DNA from: Eubacterium sp. UBA3720
GTDB taxonomy: Bacteria > Bacillota > Clostridia > Lachnospirales > Lachnospiraceae
Assembly (NCBI GenBank): GCA_002371335.1
Contig: DFHP01000114.1
Location: forward strand, 1-14,779
DNA: 14,779 nucleotides
Direction: 5' to 3'
Part shown: positions 1 through 7,180 of the stretch, in pieces
Layout of the letters: every line of letters starts with the position of its first letter
Position numbering within the stretch: position 1 is the stretch's first letter
Made by a program: the position numbers and the translations under genes
Notes under the pieces: model-generated
What the model saw: the letters and a program-made list of their open reading frames with translations, nothing else
Database searches by the model: none
What the model was told of the DNA's origin: nothing

Positions 1-70
1 TAAACTATAACTTCCCGCTTCATGATAAGACTATTTTATATATGATATTTGGAAAGTTTAGTATACAAGT

Positions 71-120
71 AAAGCCGCCGTATGGAGAAGATCTGAAGAT
101 TAACTCCTAACGACGGCTTA
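71..120 (-). terminator. Long hairpin after glgD, probable terminator
   Basis: Arms at about 72-81 and 110-119 pair over ten positions. A second short stem (GGAG 84-87 with CTCC 104-107) sits inside them beyond a small internal loop. One arm position is a G-U wobble in minus-strand RNA but a C-A mismatch in plus-strand RNA, which favours a minus-strand role, that is, the end of the glgC-glgD transcript. Against this, the bases that follow on the minus strand are only weakly U-rich, while the plus-strand side is followed by a more U-rich run. It could also end a plus-strand transcript entering from the left. Confidence 0.45.
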
Positions 121-154
121 TTTATTTTAATTCAAAACTTTTCCGGCCTGCTGA

Positions 155-1264
155 TCAGATTTTGTCTCTGTATCTGATATATCCCGGATCGTCCGCCTCA
201 GCGACCAGTTTGACGCCTGCGGATATCTTCGCATATCTGTCTACGATCTGATTTTCAAGGTATGCTCCCTCTCCGATCTCAACGTAAGAGAGAATGATAC
301 AATTCTTTATTTCCGCTCCCTTAGCGATATGAACACCGCGTCCGATAACTGATCCGGAAACTTTTCCGTTGATCGTTCCGCTGTTGCATACGTATGAATC
401 AGTTACATCAGCTTCCTCATAAAACTGTGTCGGCCAGGAATCTGTCATACGTGTATAGATAGGCCACTCCTCAGTAAACAGAGCCGCTGTCTCTTTCGGA
501 TCAAGAAGCGCCATATTTGCGTCATAGTATGCCTGCAGATCAATGATCGGTGCATAGTATCCGGTATGCTCCACTCCAACGACCTTCAGTTCACCCAGCT
601 TCGCATTGATCATATCTGCCAGAGTATATTTGGATGAAATATCAGTAGCCTCTTCAATGAGCTCTACGAGAAGATCTTTCTTAAGGATGTAAGAATCCAT
701 GAATACATTCGCATCTGATTCTTCGAGCATATTCGGTCTGATTCCGGTAACCTTGTCTCCGACAAGGTCTATCAGAGAACAGGTTCCATACTTCTTATCG
801 GCCTCCGTAACTTTATGATAAAGAAGCGTTACGTCATTGCCTTCTGCTGCATGAGCATCCAGAAGCTCGTCATAATGAGCTGTAAATACTGCGGAGCTTG
901 AAGAAATGACTACATATTCCTGCGTTTTTCTTTTGATGGCTACCAGGTTTTCCATGAACGCGCGGACATTTGTATTATATACAGGATTTAATGTGTTCGG
1001 CTCTGAGAAAAGGATCTCGATTCCGCCTCTCTTTGCGTTCAGGTTATGTGCTCTTCCGTCTCCTACATGATTGGCAAGCGCGCGGGGATTATCGCTCAGG
1101 AATACCTGAAGATCTTCGATTCCGCTGTTACTCAGGTTTGAGATCGCGAAGTCGATTACACGAAATCTTCCCAGAAAATTAAATGCGCCGACAGGACGGT
1201 AATCTGTCATACCTTTAACCTTACGGCCTGAACAGGATGTTACAATACCAAATGCTTTTGCCAT
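155..1264 (-). CDS. glgD: GlgD, catalytically degenerate ADP-glucose pyrophosphorylase-like subunit
   Basis: A 369-residue member of the ADP-glucose pyrophosphorylase family: an N-terminal nucleotidyltransferase fold and a C-terminal left-handed beta-helix with hexapeptide-like repeats from about residue 285. It aligns with its neighbour GlgC through the FRVIDFAISNLSNSGI stretch, but the GGRGSRL nucleotide loop is replaced by SCSGRKVKG near residues 10-18. The catalytic SGDHIY motif of GlgC reads SSSSAVF here. It is therefore very likely not a catalyst. In Firmicutes, GlgD is known to combine with GlgC and raise its activity in glycogen synthesis. It starts one base after the glgC stop, and its ribosome site (AAGGGGG) lies within the last codons of glgC, so the two are translationally linked. 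Confidence 0.94.
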   Translation of the reverse strand: MAKAFGIVTSCSGRKVKGMTDYRPVGAFNFLGRFRVIDFAISNLSNSGIEDLQVFLSDNPRALANHVGDGRAHNLNAKRGGIEILFSEPNTLNPVYNTNVRAFMENLVAIKRKTQEYVVISSSSAVFTAHYDELLDAHAAEGNDVTLLYHKVTEADKKYGTCSLIDLVGDKVTGIRPNMLEESDANVFMDSYILKKDLLVELIEEATDISSKYTLADMINAKLGELKVVGVEHTGYYAPIIDLQAYYDANMALLDPKETAALFTEEWPIYTRMTDSWPTQFYEEADVTDSYVCNSGTINGKVSGSVIGRGVHIAKGAEIKNCIILSYVEIGEGAYLENQIVDRYAKISAGVKLVAEADDPGYIRYRDKI

Positions 1265-1265
1265 T

Positions 1266-2405
1266 TTATTCTACCCCCTTTACATCCTCAGCAACCAGAA
1301 GGATCTCTTTGCTGTCTGCGCTGCCGACTACTGCACCTTTTCCGATCTTTACGCCGTCTGCCACAAGAGCGCGGGTAACTACGGCGCCTTCCTCTACGAC
1401 AACATCCTTCATAAGAACGGAATCGACAATCTTCGCACCTTTTCCGACTGTTGCGCCTGTAAAGATAACAGAGGAATCAACCTCTCCGTCAATGTGGCTG
1501 CCCTGAGGTATATACGCTGTATTTATATTTGCGTTCGGTCCGATATATGCAGGAAGAACAGTCGTGTCTCCCGTATAGATCTTCCATGTAGGATCGTCCA
1601 GATTCAGCTCGTTATCGTCTTTCAGAAGATCCATGTTTGCTTCCCAGAGGGAATCAATGGTTCCTACATCTTTCCAGTATCCTTCGAATTTGTAAGCCAC
1701 CAGTTTTTCATTGTTTGCAAGGAGTGTAGGGATAATGTTCTTTCCAAAGTCATGGTCTGAATTCGGATCATCTTTATCTGTCATGAGCAGTTCGCGAAGC
1801 TTTGGCCAGTCAAAAATGTATATTCCCATAGAAGCCAGAGTGCTGCGCGGATGAGCCGGTTTCTCCTCGAAATCGGTTATTCTGTTATTTTCATCCGTGA
1901 TCATGATACCAAAACGTGTAGCTTCCTCCATTGTAACGGGCATAACGGCGATCGTAGCCGCTGCGTTCTGCTCTTTATGGTACTGAAGCATTTTGGCATA
2001 ATTCATTTTATATATATGATCTCCGGAAAGGATCAGAAGATTTTCCGGATTATAGCTGTCGATAAAATCGATATTCTCTGTGATAGCGTCTGCCGTTCCT
2101 CTGTAAACGTCAAGACCTGCATCTGCCCTCTCACGGGGCGTAAGGACATAAACGCCTGCGTCCTTTGTATCAAGCCCCCAGGTCTCGCCCTTTGCCACGT
2201 AGCTGTTCAGCAGTACCGACTCATACTGTGTCAGAACGCCTACTACGTTTACGCCGCTGTTTGCACAGTTACTAAGTGGAAAGTCGACAATGCGATATTT
2301 TCCGCCGTAGGATACCGCAGGTTTAGCAACCTTGTTAGTAAGATCATGCAATCGACTTCCACGACCTCCGGCCAGGATCATTGCCAACATCTCATTTCGC
2401 TTCAT
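1266..2405 (-). CDS. glgC: Glucose-1-phosphate adenylyltransferase (ADP-glucose pyrophosphorylase)
   Basis: A 379-residue catalytic subunit that makes ADP-glucose from glucose-1-phosphate and ATP, the committed step of bacterial glycogen synthesis in the cytoplasm. Visible motifs are the nucleotide loop LAGGRGSRL (residues 11-19) followed by KPAV, the catalytic SGDHIYKMNY (about 127-136), FEEKP (179-183), the glucose-1-phosphate region DHDFGKNIIP (217-226) and GYWKDVGT (242-249). A beta-helix domain with repeating hexapeptides follows from about residue 285. Length is normal for the Firmicute enzyme. The ATG start has a GAGAGGG ribosome site. It is the first gene of the glgC-glgD pair. No branching enzyme, synthase or phosphorylase gene is present here, so the rest of the pathway must lie elsewhere. 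Confidence 0.97.
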   Translation of the reverse strand: MKRNEMLAMILAGGRGSRLHDLTNKVAKPAVSYGGKYRIVDFPLSNCANSGVNVVGVLTQYESVLLNSYVAKGETWGLDTKDAGVYVLTPRERADAGLDVYRGTADAITENIDFIDSYNPENLLILSGDHIYKMNYAKMLQYHKEQNAAATIAVMPVTMEEATRFGIMITDENNRITDFEEKPAHPRSTLASMGIYIFDWPKLRELLMTDKDDPNSDHDFGKNIIPTLLANNEKLVAYKFEGYWKDVGTIDSLWEANMDLLKDDNELNLDDPTWKIYTGDTTVLPAYIGPNANINTAYIPQGSHIDGEVDSSVIFTGATVGKGAKIVDSVLMKDVVVEEGAVVTRALVADGVKIGKGAVVGSADSKEILLVAEDVKGVE

Positions 2406-2476
2406 AATGAACCCTCTCTTTCATCTGTTCTGAGAATTGTTATACCCTTTGCTGAAATATCTTCCAGACATAAGAT

Positions 2477-2507
2477 TATTTAGCATACAACTGTTAATAT
2501 TTTACAA
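2477..2507 (-). promoter_or_regulatory. Weak candidate promoter for glgC
   Basis: On the minus strand TTGTAA (2507-2502) lies 19 bases upstream of TAAATA (2482-2477), which is preceded by TGC as in an extended -10. The spacer is long and both boxes are imperfect. The start would fall about 65 bases before glgC. This is the best match I found in the 2406-2596 gap; I saw no clear terminator in that gap for the kinase-like gene upstream. Confidence 0.25.
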
Positions 2508-2596
2508 TACTTCTGATAAAAATCCTATATGTTTACTCATTTTTTTTAATTTTTATTGCCTTATTCCATTCTTTTTAGGAAAAATGCTCAATTCAA

Positions 2597-3184
2597 TCAT
2601 TGACCGTAAAGATCTGCTATGATCTCTGCACATTTCTCAATGCTGACCTTTCCGGTATCCAGTGTGATGGTGTAGTTTTTAGCGTCATCCCAGACATAAT
2701 CAGTGTAATAGCTGTAGAAAGCGGCTCTTCTCCTGTCCACCTTTCTCAGCTCCCCGGGGGAAGGCAGCTCGCTGCTTCCCGTTCTCTCTTTCACACGTTC
2801 GGCACAGGTGACATAATCGGCGTGCAGAAACACAGAGATCACGTCCTCATTTTTACGCAGCAGATAATTAGCGCAGCGGCCGACGATGATACAGGGCTCT
2901 TTTTTTGCCAGATCACGCACGATCATTTTTGTCGCGTCCCAGATCTGATCCTGTTTGTTTGTCTCGAAACGGTTCGTTCTCAGGGCGTTCATGAAAAAAT
3001 TACCGGATTCCATGTACTCGCCTTCTTTTTTTATTAGCGCTCTGGAATATCCGGTTTCCACTGCCAGTTTGTTGATCAGCTCCTGATCGTAAAAAGGAAT
3101 CCCCAGCCTGTCGGAAAGAGCCTCAGCTACAGAATGGCCGCCTCCCCCGTATTGTCTGCTGATTGTTATGATTCGATTTGACAT
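2597..3184 (-). CDS. Cytidylate kinase-like family protein
   Basis: A 195-residue protein that opens with ITISRQYGGGGHSVAEALS, the P-loop-like start typical of the cytidylate-kinase-like family (Pfam 'Cytidylate_kin2' type). It is followed by the family's IIVGRCANYLL segment (about residues 98-108) and a C-terminal RRRAAFYSYYTDYVW stretch (about 152-166). Family members have a P-loop kinase fold, but their true substrate is mostly unproven, and they are distinct from the essential Cmk. The ATG is preceded by AAGGGGG. It has its own extended -10 promoter and runs toward glgC with a 191-base gap. Function beyond 'probable nucleotide-binding kinase' is not supported. Confidence 0.85.
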   Translation of the reverse strand: MSNRIITISRQYGGGGHSVAEALSDRLGIPFYDQELINKLAVETGYSRALIKKEGEYMESGNFFMNALRTNRFETNKQDQIWDATKMIVRDLAKKEPCIIVGRCANYLLRKNEDVISVFLHADYVTCAERVKERTGSSELPSPGELRKVDRRRAAFYSYYTDYVWDDAKNYTITLDTGKVSIEKCAEIIADLYGQ

Positions 3185-3217
3185 TAGATTTCCCCCTTCC
3201 GAAGATTCATTTGTACT

Positions 3218-3226
3218 ATTATACCA
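3218..3226 (-). promoter_or_regulatory. Extended -10 promoter of the kinase-like gene
   Basis: Read on the minus strand this is TGGTATAAT, a perfect -10 hexamer with the TGn extension, 34 bases before the start codon. No good -35 is visible at the usual distance, which is common for extended -10 promoters. Confidence 0.55.
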
Positions 3227-3439
3227 TAATACCGCAGATTATTTCTTTACTTTCAGTAAATATTCTGAAATCCCGTTCAGGTAATCTGCCTTTTTCTGTG
3301 AAATGGATAAAACCGAAACTGTTTGAGCATCGAAAGATACGAGTTCACACAATTTCTGAACGAGGGACTTTTGACACTTTAATCCTATGACACAAAAGGC
3401 AGCGGAAAAAAATCCTCTATTCTAATAAGTTTGGTTTTA

Positions 3440-3448
3440 TGGTAAAAT
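3440..3448 (+). promoter_or_regulatory. Extended -10 promoter of the hydro-lyase operon
   Basis: TGGTAAAAT matches an extended -10 (TGn plus TAAAAT). The predicted start near 3455 leaves a leader of about 83 bases. No good -35 lies 17 bases upstream, so an activator may be needed; this is inference. It resembles the divergent promoter at 3218-3226. Confidence 0.45.
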
Positions 3449-3537
3449 ATATTGAGTTTTTATGTATTAAATTTAGTATTGGCCTGACGGCCCGGACAGA
3501 CATGGGACGGCCGGCGGGAAAATGATTTGGAGGAATT

Positions 3538-4011
3538 ATGGGTAAAATATTTAAATTCGATTCTGATGTGGATACGGATCAGATCATCGCGTCTCAGTAT
3601 CTGTTATATCCCACTATCGAAGAGATGGCTCCGCATACATTTGAGTCTCTCAGTGATTCTTTTGCTTCGAGTGTAAAGCCCGGCGATTTCGTTGTGGCTC
3701 ATGAAAATTTCGGCTGCGGATCTTCCCGGGAACAGGCACCGAGTGTGCTTAAGGCTCTCGGCGTTAAGGCTGTACTCGCAAACAGCTTTGCCCGCATTTT
3801 TTACCGCAACGCCATAAATATCGGTCTTCCTGTCATTGTATGTAAAGGACTGCATGATGTGGTAAATACCGGTGATGATCTGGAGCTTATGCTCTCCGAG
3901 GGCATCGCCCGCGTAAACGGATTGGAGCTTCCATGTACAAAGCTTCCTGAGAACCTTCAGGCAATTCTGGATCAGGGCGGACTGATCGCTTCATTGGATA
4001 AGGAGGATTGA
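3538..4011 (+). CDS. 3-isopropylmalate dehydratase-like small subunit (divergent pair, copy 1)
   Basis: A 157-residue swivel-domain subunit of the aconitase superfamily. It shows the family DTDQIIASQYL start (about residues 12-22), the FGCGSSREQAP signature (about 58-68) with its catalytic serine and arginine, and the SFARIFYRNAINIGLPV segment. Its substrate-recognition loop reads YLLY; homoaconitases carry arginine at the third position, so a hydrophobic substrate side chain is more likely. It starts at ATG with GGAGG seven bases upstream. It is followed by its large subunit two bases after the stop. The large-subunit partner is unusual, so the pair may act on a relative of isopropylmalate (for example a methylated malate); the exact substrate cannot be read from sequence. 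Confidence 0.88.
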   Translation: MGKIFKFDSDVDTDQIIASQYLLYPTIEEMAPHTFESLSDSFASSVKPGDFVVAHENFGCGSSREQAPSVLKALGVKAVLANSFARIFYRNAINIGLPVIVCKGLHDVVNTGDDLELMLSEGIARVNGLELPCTKLPENLQAILDQGGLIASLDKED

Positions 4012-4013
4012 TC

Positions 4014-5261
4014 ATGGGAATGACAATTGCAGAAAAGATCGCAGCGCTTTCTTCAGGAAATAAAACCGTCAAAGCCGGTGATATTTATACAGTTGAATTG
4101 GACCGTCTCCTGAGCAACGATGGAACGACGCATCTGACGATCGATATGTTTAATAAACTGAAACACCCAAAGATTGCTGACGTGGATAAGCTGGTCTGGG
4201 TCGTGGATCACAATCTTCCGTGCGACAGCGTAAAGACTGCTGCTTCGCATAAGAAAATGCGTGATTTTGCAAAGGAACACGGGATTACCTTCTATGAAGG
4301 CGAAGGCGTATGCCATCAGGTAATGATCGAAAATCATGTACGGCCCGGAGAGCTGATCTTCGGCGCGGACAGCCATACTTGCGCATACGGCGCTCTGGGT
4401 GCCTTCGGCACGGGCGTTGGATGCACGGATTATCTCTACGCCATGGTAACCGGAACCTCCTGGATCCTTGTCCCTGAGACCTTGCGCTTCAATCTTCACG
4501 GACAGCTTCCCGAAGGCGTCTACGCAAGGGATCTGATCCTGACGATCATAGGAATGATCGGCGCCAACGGCGCAAACTATAAAGCCATGGAATTTGGCGG
4601 AGACGGTCTGAAAACTCTGAACATGGCAGACCGTATCGCGGTGTGCAACCTCTGCGTTGAAGCCGGCGCAAAGACCGGACTTATGGAGGTGGATCAGGTT
4701 ACGATGGATTATCTCCGGGAACACGGCCGCGAACCGAAACAGATATGCATGCCGGATGAAGACGCCGTATACGCTAAAGTATATGACATTGACCTTGGAG
4801 ATATCCGTCCTATTGTAGCTAAACCTCATTTCGTGGATAATGTCGCAGACGCGAAGGAATGTGAAGGAACCCATATCGATGAGGCTTTCCTCGGATCCTG
4901 CAACAATGGCCGCATTGAAGACCTTCGGGTTGCGGCAGATCTTCTGAAGGGACGCAGTGTCGCCCCGGGAGTTCGTTTCCTGATCACTCCCGCCAGCCGC
5001 TCCGTTTATCTTCAGGCAATGAAGGAAGGTCTTATGGACATCTTCATTGAATCAGGCTGCATAGTAAACAACGCCAACTGCTCCGTATGCTGGGGCTCCT
5101 GCCAGGGGGTGATTGGCGAAGGCGAAACATTGATCAGTACGGGAACACGTAACTTCAAAGGCCGCGCAGGACACAAGGATTCATTTGTATACCTGGCGTC
5201 CGCGGCAACCGTTACCGCTTCCGCGATCAAAGGCTATATTGCTACCGCCGATACACTGTGA
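4014..5261 (+). CDS. Aconitase/3-isopropylmalate dehydratase-like large subunit, divergent (copy 1)
   Basis: A 415-residue large subunit carrying a [4Fe-4S] cluster; cluster cysteines are expected at 296, 356 and 359. General family marks are present: VDHNLP (about 65-70), EGVCHQV (97-103), GADSHTCAYGALGAFGTG (118-135) and TPASR. Three near-invariant motifs differ from the usual form. GSCTNGR is GSCNNGR, the PTCGPCLG-type loop is NCSVCWGSCQG, and the SNRNF.GRMG end is GTRNFKGRAGHKDS. The cluster ligands survive, so it is probably active, but with shifted substrate preference. The start is placed at the ATG at 4014, seven bases after an ideal AGGAGG, rather than at an in-frame TTG at 4008 that overlaps the upstream stop. 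Candidates are isopropylmalate, citramalate or dimethylmalate dehydration; this is unresolved. Confidence 0.88.
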   Translation: MGMTIAEKIAALSSGNKTVKAGDIYTVELDRLLSNDGTTHLTIDMFNKLKHPKIADVDKLVWVVDHNLPCDSVKTAASHKKMRDFAKEHGITFYEGEGVCHQVMIENHVRPGELIFGADSHTCAYGALGAFGTGVGCTDYLYAMVTGTSWILVPETLRFNLHGQLPEGVYARDLILTIIGMIGANGANYKAMEFGGDGLKTLNMADRIAVCNLCVEAGAKTGLMEVDQVTMDYLREHGREPKQICMPDEDAVYAKVYDIDLGDIRPIVAKPHFVDNVADAKECEGTHIDEAFLGSCNNGRIEDLRVAADLLKGRSVAPGVRFLITPASRSVYLQAMKEGLMDIFIESGCIVNNANCSVCWGSCQGVIGEGETLISTGTRNFKGRAGHKDSFVYLASAATVTASAIKGYIATADTL

Positions 5262-5330
5262 GTTCTTCGGAATCACCTGAACATCAGAAAAACAACCTCT
5301 GTTTTATCAGATAATTGTGAGGATAAAAAA

Positions 5331-5825
5331 ATGGATAAATTTACCGGTAAGGTCTGGCTGCTCGGCGATGATATAGATACTGATATCATTATGCCTACAG
5401 AATACCTTGTTTTTAATACGATAGATGAGATGAAACCGTATGCTTTCTCTCCGCTTCGCCCGGAGCTGGCCGGACAGATCCGTCCGGGAGATATCATAGT
5501 AGCAGGAAGCAACTTTGGATGCGGTTCCTCCCGCGAGCAGGCTCCTGAAGTCGTAAAAGCTCTCGGAATCAAATGCATAATTGCAAAAAGTTACGCGCGC
5601 ATTTTTTTCAGAAACGCCATCAATAACGGTCTCCTTCTGATAGAAAACGGCGACCTTGCTGATGATATACACGAAGGCGACGATATTACAGTTACTGTTA
5701 ATAAAGAGATAAACTACAACGGAAAAAGCTATCCGATCGTTTCTCTTCCGGACAACCTTGTAGAGATAATCAATGCCGGCGGTCTGGTAAAAGCCATGCG
5801 CAAACGAAACGGTCTGGAAGATTAA
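5331..5825 (+). CDS. leuD: 3-isopropylmalate dehydratase small subunit (copy 2)
   Basis: A 164-residue small subunit with the same layout as copy 1: DDIDTDIIMPTEYLVF near the start, FGCGSSREQAPEVVKALG (about 63-80) and SYARIFFRNAINNGLLL. The specificity loop reads YLVF, without the arginine of homoaconitases, which fits isopropylmalate (leucine synthesis) and probably also citramalate-derived substrates. It starts at ATG with a weaker GTGAGG site nine bases away. It lies 69 bases after copy 1, a gap holding only a small AT hairpin (AAAACA...TGTTTT), so all four genes are probably one transcript. Small-before-large order is opposite to the classic leuC-leuD order. Confidence 0.9.
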   Translation: MDKFTGKVWLLGDDIDTDIIMPTEYLVFNTIDEMKPYAFSPLRPELAGQIRPGDIIVAGSNFGCGSSREQAPEVVKALGIKCIIAKSYARIFFRNAINNGLLLIENGDLADDIHEGDDITVTVNKEINYNGKSYPIVSLPDNLVEIINAGGLVKAMRKRNGLED

Positions 5826-5835
5826 GGAGCTTATT

Positions 5836-7083
5836 ATGGGAAATACAATTATAGAAAAGATCATCGGGCATAACGCCGGCCGTACTGTCAGCCCGGGAGA
5901 AATCGTGACCGTGAACGTTGACCGCGTTATGTGTGACGACATTATGATGCCCTTCATCGTATCTAAATTTGAAGAAATGGGCTTTAGCAGGGTTTGGGAT
6001 CCCGAAAAAGTAGTGATCATCTGCGATCACCTTGTTCCGGCAAGCCAGGTGGACGATATCCGGGCATATAAGATAAGCACAGGTTTTGCCGAAAAACAGA
6101 ATATCCCGGAATCAAATCTTCACCGGTCTGACGGTATCTGTCATCAGCTGATGACAGAGGCGGGTCATGTAAAACCGGGACATATTGTATTTGGAACGGA
6201 CAGCCACACCACCACATACGGCTGTGTCGGAGCGTTCTCCACCGGTATCGGATATACCGAGATGGCCGGCATTCTCGGCACCGGTCAGCTTTGGATGCGC
6301 GTTCCCTCAACGATCAAAATAAACATAACGGGAAAGCTCCCGTCAAACGTAATGTCAAAGGATATCATCCTGAAGATCATCGGCGATCTGACTGCGGCCG
6401 GCGCCACCTATAAAGCGCTGGAATTTACCGGCGATACAGTAGAAAACATGTCTGTCGCATCCAGGATGACCATGACAAATATGGCCATAGAAGCTGGCGC
6501 AAAGTGTGCTCTCTTCGCGCCTGATGAGAAAACTGCAGACTACTGTGAAATAGAACTGGATGACTTCCAGAAAGATCTGAAGGGCGACGCCGACGCCGTC
6601 TATGAACAGATCCTTAATTACAGAGCTGAAGATTTCGTCCCTGTTATGGCGATACCATCCAATGTGGATAATGTAAAACCTGTCAGCCAGATAGAACCTG
6701 TAAAAGTTGATCAGGTATTCTTAGGCTCCTGCACAAACGGACGCCTTGAGGACCTGATGGCGGCCGCCGAGATCCTGAAAGGAAAAAAAGTACATCCTTT
6801 TGTTAAACTGATCGTAACGCCCGCAAGCCGCAAGATCTACAGAGAGGCTCTGGACAACGGTACTCTCGAGATCCTTATGAACGCAGGCGCGATCATCACG
6901 CATCCTTCCTGCGGACTCTGCTGCGGACGAACCGGCGGCATCCTGACGGATAACGAAGTCGTTGTCGCTACGAACAACAGAAACTTCCTTGGAAGAATGG
7001 GAACATCAAAAGTAAAGATCTACCTTGCATCGCCAAAAACAGCGGCATCCTGCGCGCTCACAGGCGAGATTACAGAACCCTGA
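5836..7083 (+). CDS. leuC: 3-isopropylmalate dehydratase large subunit (copy 2)
   Basis: A 415-residue large subunit of isopropylmalate isomerase, which moves the hydroxyl of 2-isopropylmalate to the 3-position in leucine synthesis with an oxygen-sensitive [4Fe-4S] cluster. Motifs are canonical: CDHLVP (63-68), GTDSHTTTYGCVGAFSTG (120-137), FLGSCTNGRLEDL around cysteine 299, HPSCGLCCG with cysteines 359 and 362, and NNRNFLGRMG near the end. Size and motifs match the HACN/IPMI-type class rather than the long proteobacterial LeuC. Its ribosome site AAGGAG overlaps the leuD stop, so the two are coupled. It is the last gene before a strong terminator. No leuA or leuB is adjacent. Confidence 0.92.
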   Translation: MGNTIIEKIIGHNAGRTVSPGEIVTVNVDRVMCDDIMMPFIVSKFEEMGFSRVWDPEKVVIICDHLVPASQVDDIRAYKISTGFAEKQNIPESNLHRSDGICHQLMTEAGHVKPGHIVFGTDSHTTTYGCVGAFSTGIGYTEMAGILGTGQLWMRVPSTIKINITGKLPSNVMSKDIILKIIGDLTAAGATYKALEFTGDTVENMSVASRMTMTNMAIEAGAKCALFAPDEKTADYCEIELDDFQKDLKGDADAVYEQILNYRAEDFVPVMAIPSNVDNVKPVSQIEPVKVDQVFLGSCTNGRLEDLMAAAEILKGKKVHPFVKLIVTPASRKIYREALDNGTLEILMNAGAIITHPSCGLCCGRTGGILTDNEVVVATNNRNFLGRMGTSKVKIYLASPKTAASCALTGEITEP

Positions 7084-7106
7084 TCCGGGAGCAGTCCCGC
7101 GACACA

Positions 7107-7141
7107 AAAAAATGCTGACGCACAATGCGTCAGCATTTTTT
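7107..7141. terminator. Bidirectional intrinsic terminator
   Basis: A perfect 16-bp stem (7107-7122 with 7126-7141) has a three-base CAA loop. It has a run of A on the left and T on the right, so each strand gives a hairpin ending in U. It closes both the plus-strand hydro-lyase operon and the minus-strand ilvN-ilvC unit. A small extra hairpin CGGGA-GCAG-TCCCG lies at 7086-7099. Confidence 0.95.
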
Positions 7142-7180
7142 ATTACTATTCAATGATCATTCCCGATAAAGATCCTTTTA

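Larger units (their letters stand above)
3185..3537. other. Divergent intergenic regulatory region
   Basis: A 353-base gap between the minus-strand kinase-like gene and the plus-strand hydro-lyase operon. It holds an extended -10 promoter facing each way. It also has an inverted repeat CTGAA-N6-TTCAG (3265-3280), a second dyad GTTCA-N9-TGAAC (3343-3361) and a repeated TGACAC (3372 and 3388). A GC-rich leader patch lies at 3481-3518. I see no convincing protein, tRNA, T-box or riboswitch in it. Confidence 0.5.

Noticed and set aside
1851..2483. Long plus-strand reading frame (210 codons) opposite glgC
   Set aside because: Lies antisense to the well-supported glgC, has no recognisable domain, and its translation is rich in Cys, His and Ile as in typical shadow frames.
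2519..2596. Terminator of the kinase-like gene
   Set aside because: Only a weak A/U hairpin is present, without a U-run on the minus strand.
3178..3390. Plus-strand frame of 70 codons in the divergent gap
   Set aside because: Begins inside the start of the kinase-like gene, overlaps its promoter and shows no conserved motif.
3185..3537. T-box or riboswitch before the hydro-lyase operon
   Set aside because: I looked for a T-box core (GGTGG and ACCGCG type) and a terminator/antiterminator and found neither.
4053..4874. Long minus-strand reading frame (273 codons) opposite large subunit 1
   Set aside because: Antisense to a conserved enzyme; no family features and no ribosome site noted.
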